DNA of 64,000 nt from CAUUCF01 sp963543695 (lineage in GTDB: Bacteria > Pseudomonadota > Gammaproteobacteria > UBA9339). Positions 16,086 to 25,075 of the stretch are shown here, in pieces; position 1 is the stretch's first letter, and every line of letters begins with the position of its first letter. Under the pieces are notes generated by a model. The model made no database searches, was not told the DNA's origin, and saw only the letters and a list, made by a program, of their open reading frames with translations. The stretch spans positions 10,073 through 74,072 of the forward strand of contig CAUUCF010000004.1 of the NCBI GenBank assembly GCA_963543695.1, in the 5' to 3' direction. The position numbers and the translations under genes are program-made.

Positions 16086-16860
16086 TAATTTTTTGCCCCA
16101 TTTTCACGTGCGTACCTAATTTTAAAGAAGTTGCAAAATTTTTAGGAAATAAGACGATCACCGTAGAGCCCAATTGGAAATGGCCAATTTCTTCTCCCTG
16201 TGCAAAACAAAATTGCGTTTCGTCGTATGCAAAATGCGTTAATTTCGTAGCAAGTTCTGGTTGCCATTTCATTTGAATGCTCCCTACCCCTAAAGCCCCG
16301 ACTAAAATGACCGCTATTTCTCCAAAAGGAGTGTTAAAATAAGCGATAATGCGTTCGTTTTTAGCAAAAATTTGCGGGGCATAATCAGTTAAAAAAGGGT
16401 TAACCGAAAAAAAACTCCCCGGTACGTAAGTCATGCTAGTTAATTTCCCTGCTACCGGTAAATGTACCCGGTGATAATCCCGTGGAGATAAATAAAAGCA
16501 AAAAAAACTTCGAAAAGGAGCATTTTTAATTTCTTGCCTAGCTAGTAAAGCTTCTAGGGTAAAAGGTTTACGTTTAGCATTAATTAAAGTATTATTTTTT
16601 ATTTCTCCCCATTGGTACAAAGTACCGTCCACTGGAGATAAAAAATCGTTAACGTTGGGGAAAATAGGACGTGCCTCTTGCTTTAAATGTCGCGTAAAAA
16701 AAGCATTAAAATTAGGGTATTGAGCAACATTTTCGATCACCGCTTCTTTCAAATCAACGTTATATAGTTTAATAAATTGTTTAATTAAAAAATTTTTGAT
16801 TTGGGGAGTATTATTGTCAGCTAATTTCCCTAATATTCGGGATAAAAATTTTTGTAACAT
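16078..16860 (-). CDS. psd: Phosphatidylserine decarboxylase proenzyme
   Basis: A 260-residue protein with the self-cleavage site LGST (in FQLGSTVIVLFPKN) that yields the pyruvoyl cofactor, the conserved SPVDGTLYQWG, and the catalytic His stretch YLSPRDYHRVHLPVAG. It makes phosphatidylethanolamine on the inner membrane. Slightly shorter than the E. coli proenzyme (322), with a compact N-terminus. First gene of the ten-gene minus-strand run and divergent from the EamA transporter. Confidence 0.95.
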   Translation of the reverse strand: MLQKFLSRILGKLADNNTPQIKNFLIKQFIKLYNVDLKEAVIENVAQYPNFNAFFTRHLKQEARPIFPNVNDFLSPVDGTLYQWGEIKNNTLINAKRKPFTLEALLARQEIKNAPFRSFFCFYLSPRDYHRVHLPVAGKLTSMTYVPGSFFSVNPFLTDYAPQIFAKNERIIAYFNTPFGEIAVILVGALGVGSIQMKWQPELATKLTHFAYDETQFCFAQGEEIGHFQLGSTVIVLFPKNFATSLKLGTHVKMGQKINV

Positions 16861-16973
16861 ACATTAATCTACTTTAAAACCCTCCTTATTATAATCCTAA
16901 AAAAACCAAAAGCAACAGCGATCTTTTTCGTCTCAAAGGATCGAAAAACAAAATAATAAGCTTTTAAGCTTGA

Positions 16974-17002
16974 TTGACAATTAATTACTATTTGCATATA
17001 TT
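16974..17002 (+). promoter_or_regulatory. Near-consensus sigma70 promoter of the EamA gene
   Basis: TTGACA (16974-16979), exactly 17 bases, TATATT (16997-17002). Transcription would begin near 17009. This is the best promoter match in the window. It also shows that a TTG codon at 16974, which extends the downstream frame, is the -35 box and not a start. Confidence 0.78.
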
Positions 17003-17036
17003 TCTGAAACGTCTTTTTAATGGTAATGAATTAGTT

Positions 17037-17897
17037 ATGTACGTAGGAATTTTATTAGGTATCGGCGCAGCTTTGGCGTATAGTTTAATGACTTTTAGTA
17101 TGAAATTATTAAACGGGCAAGTCAACGGGACAATGGTTGTTTTTTTTCGTTTTTTAGTTAGTACTATTTGGGTTACTACCGTTTTAATTAATAAAAAAAT
17201 TCATCACCATGCCGTCTCTTTAAAAACGCAACGTTTACCTCAATATTTAATACGCAGTATTGCTACCATTTGCTCAATGCTTTGTTTGCGACATTCACTA
17301 AAATTTGTGCCGTTAGCTAACGCTAACGTTTTAAATTTAACCTATACCCTCTTTATTCCGATTATTAGTTATTTAGTCTATCGTAACCGTACTAGTTTAT
17401 TTGCCTGTTTTAACATTATTTTAGGTTTTATCGGAATCTTAATTATTTTAAATCCTAAACTTGACGCGTTCAATACGATGTCTTTCTTTTCTTTGTTTTC
17501 AGGTGTTTTTATCGCAATCTCTTTAGTAGCCGCCTCAGAAATAGCCAAATACGATTCGGTTTATACGATAATGGGTATACATTTTTGGCTCACTTTTGTA
17601 TTAACCGGCATAATGGTAATCTTTCATTGGCAAAAATCTAACTTATTTACTTTAATCCTCCTAATCGTTTCGGGAATCATGGCAACTTTATACCAAGAAT
17701 TGCTCACGAGAGGAATCAAACGGGTATCCATTCAATTGATTGCTCCTCTACAATATTGCGGGATCATCTTTAGCGGTGTTTTAGATTGGTTAGTATGGCA
17801 TCATCAACCAAATTTATACTTCGTCATCGGTAGTTTAATTATTGCGTTATCTTGTTGCTTCCTTAGTCATTCCAAAGCGATTAAGGAACGTAGTTAA
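17037..17897 (+). CDS. EamA/DMT-superfamily transporter
   Basis: A 286-residue protein with about ten membrane segments in two EamA repeats. The first begins with GILLGIGAALAYSLMTFSMKLL and ends with FIGILIILNP; the second begins at FSLFSGVFIAISLVAASEIAK. Such carriers export metabolites or import nucleotide-derived compounds; the substrate cannot be told from sequence. I take ATG 17037 as start because it lies about 28 bases after the predicted transcription start, whereas the longer frame begins inside the promoter. Divergent from psd. Confidence 0.87.
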   Translation: MYVGILLGIGAALAYSLMTFSMKLLNGQVNGTMVVFFRFLVSTIWVTTVLINKKIHHHAVSLKTQRLPQYLIRSIATICSMLCLRHSLKFVPLANANVLNLTYTLFIPIISYLVYRNRTSLFACFNIILGFIGILIILNPKLDAFNTMSFFSLFSGVFIAISLVAASEIAKYDSVYTIMGIHFWLTFVLTGIMVIFHWQKSNLFTLILLIVSGIMATLYQELLTRGIKRVSIQLIAPLQYCGIIFSGVLDWLVWHHQPNLYFVIGSLIIALSCCFLSHSKAIKERS

Positions 17898-17900
17898 ATC

Positions 17901-17928
17901 TTGTAGTATCTTCAAAAGATGGTATACT
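17901..17928 (+). promoter_or_regulatory. Candidate promoter for cysS
   Basis: TTGTAG (17901-17906), 16 bases, TATACT (17923-17928), 28 bases before the cysS start. The spacer contains the small inverted repeat ATCTT-CAA-AAGAT, which could be an operator or chance. Confidence 0.5.
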
Positions 17929-17956
17929 CAACGTCAGACTAGATTGATATAGATTT

Positions 17957-19369
17957 ATGCCGATTAAACTTTATAATTCGTTAACTAAACAGATAGAAAC
18001 GTTTGTTCCGATTGTTAAAAATAAAGTTAATTTTTACGTATGCGGAGTAACCGTTTACGATTATTGCCATTTAGGACACGGTAGAATTTTTGTAGTTTTC
18101 GATCTTCTATACCGGTTATTTAAATTTTTAGGTTTTGAAGTTAATTACGTACGTAACGTTACCGATATCGACGATAAAATCATTCAAAAAGCTAACGCGT
18201 TAAAAGTACCTTATACCGTTATTGCTGAACAATTTTACACGTCCATGTTAGCCGACGAAAAAGCTTTAAACGTCATCCCCCCTACCCTAGTACCTAAAGC
18301 TAGTGAGCATATTAACGAAATGATTACATTTATTAATGCTTTAATTAACCAAGGTTACGCTTACGTTAATGAAGGAGACGTTTATTATCGGGTAAAAAAT
18401 TATAAATCTTACGGTACGTTAGCGCACCAAACCCTAGATCATTTATTAACTGGAGTAAGGATTAGTCCTTTAGAAAAAAAAGAATATCCGTTAGACTTCG
18501 TTTTGTGGAAAAAAAGTAAACCCAACGAACCAGCTTGGCAATCCCCTTGGGGCTTAGGGCGACCGGGATGGCATATCGAATGTTCCGCAATGGCTAATCA
18601 ATATTTAGGCCATCATTTTGATTTACACGGTGGCGGAATGGATTTATTGTTCCCTCATCACCAAAACGAATTAGCTCAAACGGAAGCATTAACGCATGAA
18701 CCTCTGGCTAATTATTGGATGCACGTCGGTTTTGTGCAATATAAACAAGAAAAAATGTCTAAATCGCTAGGTAATTTCTTTACCTTACGTGATTTATTAA
18801 AAGATTTCAGCGGTGAAACGTTACGTTATTTTTATTTGACGAGCCATTATCAAAACCCGATTAATTTCAGTCACGAGAACATTTTAATGGCCGAAAATAG
18901 TTTACGTAATCTATATTTAGCCCTTAAAGATTTTGAAGGGACAAGTACGTCTACATCGATCTCAGAACAAATGCGACAGCATCGTTTTTACCAACAATTT
19001 TTCACGGCCCTTAAAGATAATTTAAATACTCCCCTCTGCTTATCGATTTTATTTGAATTAGTACACGTTATTCACCAAGCGCGCCTTGCTAAACAAGTAA
19101 AATCGTTAAATTTTTATCAAACTTTATTATATTTTTTAGGTCAACAATTAGGTCTTTTGAATATGCCTACTAAAGCTTTTTTAAAATCAGGCATAGATAA
19201 CCAACAAGTAGAAGCTTTAATCCAACAACGCTTAAAAGCTAAACAAAACAAAGATTGGCAAGCTGCAGATCAAATTAGAAACCAGTTAAAACAACAAGGG
19301 GTTATTTTAGAAGATGTAGCTTCAAACCAAACAGAATGGTATTTATTAAGAACAGGTAATGGACAATAA
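17957..19369 (+). CDS. cysS: Cysteinyl-tRNA synthetase
   Basis: A 470-residue class I synthetase. Zinc and substrate ligands begin at YVCGVTVYDYCHLGHGR, which includes the HIGH-type motif (HLGH); further zinc ligands are in HIECSAMA and HHQNE; the KMSKSLGNF motif closes the active site. A C-terminal helical domain (about 330-470) follows. It attaches cysteine to tRNA-Cys. It overlaps rnhA by 11 bases. Confidence 0.96.
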   Translation: MPIKLYNSLTKQIETFVPIVKNKVNFYVCGVTVYDYCHLGHGRIFVVFDLLYRLFKFLGFEVNYVRNVTDIDDKIIQKANALKVPYTVIAEQFYTSMLADEKALNVIPPTLVPKASEHINEMITFINALINQGYAYVNEGDVYYRVKNYKSYGTLAHQTLDHLLTGVRISPLEKKEYPLDFVLWKKSKPNEPAWQSPWGLGRPGWHIECSAMANQYLGHHFDLHGGGMDLLFPHHQNELAQTEALTHEPLANYWMHVGFVQYKQEKMSKSLGNFFTLRDLLKDFSGETLRYFYLTSHYQNPINFSHENILMAENSLRNLYLALKDFEGTSTSTSISEQMRQHRFYQQFFTALKDNLNTPLCLSILFELVHVIHQARLAKQVKSLNFYQTLLYFLGQQLGLLNMPTKAFLKSGIDNQQVEALIQQRLKAKQNKDWQAADQIRNQLKQQGVILEDVASNQTEWYLLRTGNGQ

Positions 19370-19799
19370 AGTTTACATTTATACGGACGGAGCATGCAAA
19401 GGCAACCCTGGTGTGGGGGGTTGGGGAGCAATTATACGTTATCAACAAACGGAAAAACGTTTATGCGGTGTTCAATCGGTCACTACTAATAATCAAATGG
19501 AATTAACGGCGGTTATTCAAGCGTTAAGTGCTTTGAAACGCTCATGTAACGTCCTTTTAACTACCGATTCCCAATACGTTAAAAACGGAATTACTACTTG
19601 GCTCGATAATTGGAAAAGAAACCATTGGCGTAATACTCATAAGCAACCAATTAAAAATATTGAGCTTTGGCAACAACTAGACCGTCTCTTGCAGTTTCAC
19701 CAAGTAGAGTGTTTATGGGTTAAAGGACATGCAGGTCATCCAGAAAATGAAATCGCCGATCAATTAGCTAATCAAGCTATTACACAATACGTTAATTAA
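19359..19799 (+). CDS. rnhA: Ribonuclease HI
   Basis: A 146-residue protein with the complete catalytic set in E. coli numbering: Asp10 (IYTDGACKGNPG), Glu48 (NQMELTAV), Asp70 (TTDSQYV), His124 (KGHAGHPENE) and Asp134 (EIADQLAN). It degrades RNA in RNA-DNA hybrids, removing primers and R-loops. Overlaps cysS and is followed after 4 bases by dnaQ, the conserved rnhA-dnaQ neighbourhood, though co-directional here rather than divergent as in E. coli. Confidence 0.96.
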   Translation: MDNKVYIYTDGACKGNPGVGGWGAIIRYQQTEKRLCGVQSVTTNNQMELTAVIQALSALKRSCNVLLTTDSQYVKNGITTWLDNWKRNHWRNTHKQPIKNIELWQQLDRLLQFHQVECLWVKGHAGHPENEIADQLANQAITQYVN

Positions 19800-19803
19800 A
19801 ATT

Positions 19804-20490
19804 ATGTTAAAACAAATTGCATTAGATACAGAAACCACCGGATTATCTTATGAAAACGGGGATCGATTAATCGAAATTGGTTTAGTAGAAATGGTTGACC
19901 GTAAATTTACCGGTAGAACTTTACATTATTATTTTAATCCGGAACGTTCCGTCAGTAGCGGTGCTGAAGCAGTTCATCACCTAAACGACCAATTTTTAGC
20001 GGATAAACCTTTATTTCATACGGTCATTCCAGAACTAATTGCTTTTATCGAAGGGAGCGAGTTAATTATTCATAACGCTAAATTCGATACGGGCTTTATC
20101 AATTTTGAATTGAATAAAGCAGGGCATCCAAAAACTTTAGAAAATTACGCTACCGTTACCGATACTTTAATGATGGCAAGACAAAAATTTCCAGGGCAAC
20201 GTAATACTTTAGATGCTTTATGTAAACGTTTTAACGTTAGTTTATCCAGTCGAGAAAACGGACACGGTGCTTTAATTGATGCACAACTATTAGCTAAAAT
20301 GTATTTAGCGATGACTGGAGGACAAATGAAAATTAGCGATGCCAGTATTTATGAAACCGTTAGCTCTAAAAATAAAAAAAAGGAAATCATCCATACCCCT
20401 ATACTCTACGCTGATAATTCAGAAATACAGCAACATCAACAATTTTTACAACGAGTTTTAACTAATGCTTTGTGGAACCATGAAAACTAA
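19804..20490 (+). CDS. dnaQ: DNA polymerase III epsilon subunit (3'-5' proofreading exonuclease)
   Basis: A 228-residue DEDDh exonuclease: ExoI ALDTETTGL, ExoII HNAKFDTGF, ExoIII HGALIDAQLLA with the catalytic His. A C-terminal tail (about 190-228) would contact the polymerase alpha subunit. It proofreads replication. pepN starts inside its last codons (11-base overlap), so the two are probably translated together. Confidence 0.94.
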   Translation: MLKQIALDTETTGLSYENGDRLIEIGLVEMVDRKFTGRTLHYYFNPERSVSSGAEAVHHLNDQFLADKPLFHTVIPELIAFIEGSELIIHNAKFDTGFINFELNKAGHPKTLENYATVTDTLMMARQKFPGQRNTLDALCKRFNVSLSSRENGHGALIDAQLLAKMYLAMTGGQMKISDASIYETVSSKNKKKEIIHTPILYADNSEIQQHQQFLQRVLTNALWNHEN

Positions 20491-23005
20491 AAAATATACT
20501 TATTTAAAAGACTATACACCTTCTAATTATTTAATTCCAGAAACGTTTCTAGAATTTGACTTATATCCAGAACGAACCGTCGTCAGTAGTCGTTTACATA
20601 TCATCCGTCAAAATTACGAAAAAAATGATCATTTAATCCTAAACGGGGAAAATCTAGAACTATTAGAAGTAACGTTAAATAATGAACCCGTCCCATACCG
20701 TTTAACGGAACAATATTTAATGATTATCAATCCACCAGAGGACTTTACGTTATCTATCAAAGTAGCAATTAATCCTCAGAAGAATTTAACGGGTCTTGGT
20801 CTATATTTAAGTAATGGCATCTATTGCACTCAAAATGAACCGCATGGTTTTAGGACTATTACTTACCATTTAGACCGTCCTGACGTTTTAATTAAATTTA
20901 GCGTATTAATTCATGCTCCTTCTGAATTTACGGTAGTAGCCTCTAACGGTAACTTAATTAAACATAGCGTAGATTCTAGACAACATTTTTTATGGGAAGA
21001 TCCGTTTCCTAAATCTGTTTACTTGTTTGCTTTAGTAGCGGGTAAATTAGCAACTTTAACCGAATCTTACGTTAATAGTAGACAACAAGAGGTGTGCTTA
21101 AAAATACATGCTGCCGAAAATCAAATTAATGCCTGCCACACTGCTTTAACTTTTTTAAAACAAGCCATGCGTTGGGACGAAGAAGTTTTTGGTTTATTTT
21201 ACGATTTAAACTTATACCAAATCGTAGCTGTAGACGATTTTAACTTTGGAGCCATGGAAAATAAAAGTCTCAACCTTTTTAATAGTAAATTACTTTTATT
21301 AGATCCCGATTTAGCTACGGACGATGATTATCGTCGCGTAGCTAGTACAGTGGCACACGAATATTTCCACAACTGGACCGGTAATCGAGTCACTTTACGA
21401 AATTGGTTTCAAATCGGTTTAAAAGAAGGTTTAACCACTTTACGAGAACAAATGTTCATGGAAGATTTGTACGGTCAAGATTACAACCGCATTGAAGCTA
21501 TCCAATATTTAATCAATTATCAATTTCCCGAAGATAGTGAACGCTTAGCCCACCCTATTCAACCGAAACGCTATCAAAGCATAGATAATTTTTATACTCA
21601 TACGGTTTACGAAAAAAGTAGCGAAGTGTTTCGTATTTTAATTAACCGCTTTGGCCGTCAAGTTTTTATTCGTATTTTGAGCAAATTTATTCAGCAATTC
21701 GACGGACAATGTGCTTCGTTACAAGATTTTTTTAGAGTTGCTTCTTTAGTGACTGAAGAAAATTTAGATTACTTTTTCGACACTTGGTATCGTCAAAAAG
21801 GTTTAGTAGAGGTTAAGGTTCTTGAAAAAACTACTCCCTTACAACATCAAATTACTTTAAAACAAGTACATCTTAAAAAAAACAAGCACACGGAAATTTT
21901 TTTAGACTTTTTTGCGGTTAATTTAACGAATAAGCAAATTTTCAAAGATCACGTACTTTTAAATAAACAAAAAAAGATTTTGAAACTCAAAAAAGCACCA
22001 CGCGACCTCATTTGGTCTCCGGGAACTAGTAGTTTTTCTTCTCCAGTCAAAATTACTTTACAAAATGATGCTTTTTGGGAAAAGGTGTCCCCTACTTCGA
22101 TCCCTGATTTGTTTCAAAAATTGTCGGTATATAATCTTTGGCAAATTACCCAAGAGTTGATTAAACGTAGTATTTATCATCCAGATCAATTTACCGATTT
22201 ACTGTTAGCCGCATTTTCTACTTTATTGGCTGATCATCAAACCTTACCGTTGAATTTTATTTTTCCTACTTTAAAAAGTTTAGTATTAGAACCAGGTCAG
22301 ACTTTAACGTTAGCCAATTTATACGAACATTTAAAAAAGATCAAACGAACCGTTGCTAACCATTTTATTGATTTATGGCCTCAATTATATGCTCATTTTG
22401 AAGTGACGAGCGAATACCAATTTAACGAAACTGCTTTTTTAAAGCGTAAGATGAAACATTTAATTTTACAATTTTGGTTACAATCGGATCATCCGCCTTA
22501 CGATTTAGCGCTCCATAATTTACAAAAGAGTAATAATTTTACAGACCGTTATAATGCCCTATCAGCTTTAGTAAGCAGCCATTATCCCGATATTCTGAAT
22601 TTGTTGGACCAATTAAATTGGGCAAAGAACAAAGAACTTTATAATAAATGGCTAAGTATGAACGCTCTTCTAGATCTCTCGTCAATTCTAGAACGGCTTA
22701 ACCGTATCGTTTGTTCGCAAGATTTTAAAATGACCAATCCTAATAATTTATATTCGTTACTCCATTGTTTTGGCACGCAAAATTTATTTAGATTCCACCG
22801 TCAAGAAGTTTATGCCTGGTATAGTCAATTAATTTTACGTATTGAAAGTTTTAATCCTAGTGTAGCCGCTACTTTAACGCAAAACTTAATTCTCACAAAA
22901 GGTCTTGACCCACAAACTTTACAAGCCCAAAAAGAACAATTAACGTTTTTACACCAACAAGCTTCCAGTAATAATGTGTTAGAAATCGTTAATAAAGGAA
23001 TTTAA
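20480..23005 (+). CDS. pepN: Aminopeptidase N (M1 family)
   Basis: An 841-residue zinc aminopeptidase. The substrate motif GAMEN is in NFGAMENKSLNLF, and the zinc site is HEYFHNWTGNRVT with the downstream Glu in LKEGLTTLREQMF. Immunoglobulin-like and long helical C-terminal domains follow, as in E. coli PepN (870). It removes N-terminal residues from peptides in the cytoplasm. I prefer ATG 20480 (MKTKKYTYLKDY) over ATG 20465, because E. coli-type PepN begins a short way before YxxDY. One base precedes lpxH. Confidence 0.94.
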   Translation: MKTKKYTYLKDYTPSNYLIPETFLEFDLYPERTVVSSRLHIIRQNYEKNDHLILNGENLELLEVTLNNEPVPYRLTEQYLMIINPPEDFTLSIKVAINPQKNLTGLGLYLSNGIYCTQNEPHGFRTITYHLDRPDVLIKFSVLIHAPSEFTVVASNGNLIKHSVDSRQHFLWEDPFPKSVYLFALVAGKLATLTESYVNSRQQEVCLKIHAAENQINACHTALTFLKQAMRWDEEVFGLFYDLNLYQIVAVDDFNFGAMENKSLNLFNSKLLLLDPDLATDDDYRRVASTVAHEYFHNWTGNRVTLRNWFQIGLKEGLTTLREQMFMEDLYGQDYNRIEAIQYLINYQFPEDSERLAHPIQPKRYQSIDNFYTHTVYEKSSEVFRILINRFGRQVFIRILSKFIQQFDGQCASLQDFFRVASLVTEENLDYFFDTWYRQKGLVEVKVLEKTTPLQHQITLKQVHLKKNKHTEIFLDFFAVNLTNKQIFKDHVLLNKQKKILKLKKAPRDLIWSPGTSSFSSPVKITLQNDAFWEKVSPTSIPDLFQKLSVYNLWQITQELIKRSIYHPDQFTDLLLAAFSTLLADHQTLPLNFIFPTLKSLVLEPGQTLTLANLYEHLKKIKRTVANHFIDLWPQLYAHFEVTSEYQFNETAFLKRKMKHLILQFWLQSDHPPYDLALHNLQKSNNFTDRYNALSALVSSHYPDILNLLDQLNWAKNKELYNKWLSMNALLDLSSILERLNRIVCSQDFKMTNPNNLYSLLHCFGTQNLFRFHRQEVYAWYSQLILRIESFNPSVAATLTQNLILTKGLDPQTLQAQKEQLTFLHQQASSNNVLEIVNKGI

Positions 23006-23713
23006 ATGAACTTTGTTTGGTTTATAGCTGATTTACATTTAGGACCGTTAACGAAACCACTGTTAAATCAGTTTATTAACTTGTTAAATGATTTACCGTC
23101 CAATTTAAGTGCAATTTATATTCTAGGTGATTTATTTTACCTTTGGTACGGTGATGACAATAACGAAGAATACTTAGTACCTATTAAACGCGCTTTACAA
23201 AACGCTACGAGTAAAATTCATGTTTACCTCGTTAGAGGTAACCGTGATTTCTTATTAGGTCAACAATTTGCCAAAGAAACGGGTATTCAATATCTAGAAG
23301 ATCCATCCTTTATTACCCTTTTCCAGCAACCAATTTTAGTAACTCACGGTGACTTGTTATATAGCAGTTCCGTTTATTTATTGATTCGCAAAAAATTAAG
23401 AAATCATCAATTAATCACGTGGTTCAAAAAAATACCTTTGCAAGGTAGAAAATTACTAACCCATGGAATTAAACGATTATTCCGTTTATTTAAAGGTCAA
23501 AAAAAACCTATTCTTCTAAACCAATTTCAATTAGCAGATTGGTTAAAAAGATATCCCGTTCCTAAATACATTATTGCCGGTCACATTCATCAAAAACGTC
23601 AGGAAGTAATTGAGAATACAACGATCATTACTTTAAACGATTGGCAAAAAAATCAACAACAAATTTTAGAATGGTACGAAAACCATACTTGGCAGTTTAA
23701 AAATATCAATTAA
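23006..23713 (+). CDS. lpxH: UDP-2,3-diacylglucosamine diphosphatase
   Basis: A 235-residue calcineurin-like phosphoesterase with the metal motifs IADLHLG, LGDLFYLWYGDD, VRGNRDFLLG, VTHGDLLY and AGHIHQ. It hydrolyses UDP-2,3-diacyl-GlcN to lipid X, a lipid A step, so the organism probably makes lipid A. It begins immediately after the pepN stop and is the last gene of the cysS-rnhA-dnaQ-pepN-lpxH run. Confidence 0.94.
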   Translation: MNFVWFIADLHLGPLTKPLLNQFINLLNDLPSNLSAIYILGDLFYLWYGDDNNEEYLVPIKRALQNATSKIHVYLVRGNRDFLLGQQFAKETGIQYLEDPSFITLFQQPILVTHGDLLYSSSVYLLIRKKLRNHQLITWFKKIPLQGRKLLTHGIKRLFRLFKGQKKPILLNQFQLADWLKRYPVPKYIIAGHIHQKRQEVIENTTIITLNDWQKNQQQILEWYENHTWQFKNIN

Positions 23714-23850
23714 ATTAAAATAGTTAAAAACTAAATATTCGCTTTTCGATCAAAATTAAAATCGCGTAAAATTTTATATCAAAATTTAATAAAATGATAA
23801 TTATGTTCATTTTTAACGTATTTGAAATAATTTACAAAAAATTAAGAATC

Positions 23851-23874
23851 TTTTTTGATTTTTTAATCAAAAAA
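23851..23874. repeat. Perfect inverted repeat, possible two-way terminator
   Basis: TTTTTTGATT and AATCAAAAAA, 10 bp with a TTTT loop. It could serve as a weak terminator for lpxH, but the stem is almost all A-T. Confidence 0.45.
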
Positions 23875-24039
23875 TAATTACCGTTTTGTTTATTTAAATT
23901 TACTATAAATATTTTAGGGTAAATTTAAAAAAAATTACATTTTATAAAAATATCGTAAAAAATACTAAGTTTTTTTTTATATTTAAGAAATAAATAAAGG
24001 AAAAATTTAAAAAAACTTTAAAAAAAAACAAAAAAAATA

Positions 24040-24067
24040 TTGCATTTTAGAATTAAATGATTATAGA
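24040..24067 (+). promoter_or_regulatory. Candidate promoter for the methyltransferase/kinase pair
   Basis: TTGCAT (24040-24045), 16 bases, TATAGA (24062-24067), about 33 bases before the start at 24101. Plausible, but the region is so AT-rich that chance matches are easy. Confidence 0.35.
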
Positions 24068-24100
24068 ATGGCGTTGTTTATAAAATTTTAATTAATGTAT

Positions 24101-25033
24101 ATGCAAAATAATATTACAATAGAACAAGATAAAAACTACTTAATCGATACTTTAAATAAAGCAGGTATTTATATTAAATTCGATGAAGAACAAGAGTTAG
24201 TATATTTAAATAACTTCGTAATTAGTTATTTAAGTAAAACAGCAGTAGTACAAAATATAACTTCTTTGTTATTAGACTTTCACTATTATTTTCAAGCAGA
24301 TACGGATAGACCGTTAATTTTAGACGTAGGTAGTGAAGTAGGAACAAGCATCATCTTTTTTAAGATTTTATACCCTAATGCTAGAATTATTGCTTTCGAA
24401 CCTCATCCATTAGCGTACAAAAAAATTATAGAAAACGTCACGCGTAATAACCTTACGGACGTCAAAGTAATTAATGCAGCAGTTGCTAAAGAAGAAGGAG
24501 AAACTTTCTTATACGGTGACGCAAACTACGTTAATGGAGAATGTAACGTTTTAGGTTGTTCGGTCATTGAAACTTGGGGGCAGCAACGACCATTTTATGA
24601 TACTATGCCGATCAAATCGGTCCAGTTGTCTCAATATATTAATGAACCTATTGATTTATTAAAATTAGACGTAGAAGGTGCAGAGTACGGAGTATTTGAA
24701 AATTTAGAACAACAAAATAAATTTCAGTATATTAAAAATTTAGTGATGGAAATACATCAGTGGGACAATACTTCGACAGAAGGATTATTAAAAACTTTAA
24801 AAGATAATCATTTTATCGATGTGGGTATTATTGGATTATCGAATCATGCGAATTTTCCAGAAGATAAACAAGCATGGCTTAAAAAACACGATATTAAAAT
24901 ATCCATTTTAAAAGCTAATAAAGTTGTCGATAAAGTCGATATTTGTTCTAATGATTTATTGTTGAAAAAATTATTTTACGTAAATTGTTTTAACAAATAT
25001 TTATTTCCACCTAAAATAACTCAAAATTTTTAA
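24101..25033 (+). CDS. FkbM-family SAM-dependent methyltransferase (stand-alone copy)
   Basis: A 310-residue protein. After about 70 residues of N-terminal region (YLNNFVISYLS) comes a Rossmann methyltransferase: SAM loop LDVGSEVGTS, the acidic end of strand 2 in IIAFEPHPLAYK, and the FkbM signature LLKLDVEGAEY, followed by NLVMEIHQWD. FkbM-type enzymes O-methylate sugars, glycans or polyketides; the substrate here is unknown. The downstream gene's first ~300 residues are clearly homologous, including the N-terminal region and the C-terminal tail (KKLFYVN/NKLFYLN). I start at 24101 because the paralogue also begins MQ; an ATG at 24095 is the alternative. No clear ribosome-binding site. Confidence 0.82.
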   Translation: MQNNITIEQDKNYLIDTLNKAGIYIKFDEEQELVYLNNFVISYLSKTAVVQNITSLLLDFHYYFQADTDRPLILDVGSEVGTSIIFFKILYPNARIIAFEPHPLAYKKIIENVTRNNLTDVKVINAAVAKEEGETFLYGDANYVNGECNVLGCSVIETWGQQRPFYDTMPIKSVQLSQYINEPIDLLKLDVEGAEYGVFENLEQQNKFQYIKNLVMEIHQWDNTSTEGLLKTLKDNHFIDVGIIGLSNHANFPEDKQAWLKKHDIKISILKANKVVDKVDICSNDLLLKKLFYVNCFNKYLFPPKITQNF

Positions 25034-25075
25034 ATGATTTATAATATATAATATAAAGTTAGCGAGGATTTTAGT

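Larger units (their letters stand above)
23714..24100 (+). other. Very AT-rich intergenic region before the methyltransferase/kinase pair
   Basis: Nearly 390 bases with almost no G or C and long A and T runs, more extreme than any other gap here. I see no open frame with family character, no tRNA and no decayed gene. It holds the inverted repeat at 23851-23874 and the candidate promoter at 24040-24067. Confidence 0.6.

Noticed and set aside
17909..17921. Inverted repeat ATCTT-CAA-AAGAT in the cysS promoter as an operator
   Set aside because: Five-base arms are expected by chance in such DNA, and no second copy is seen nearby.
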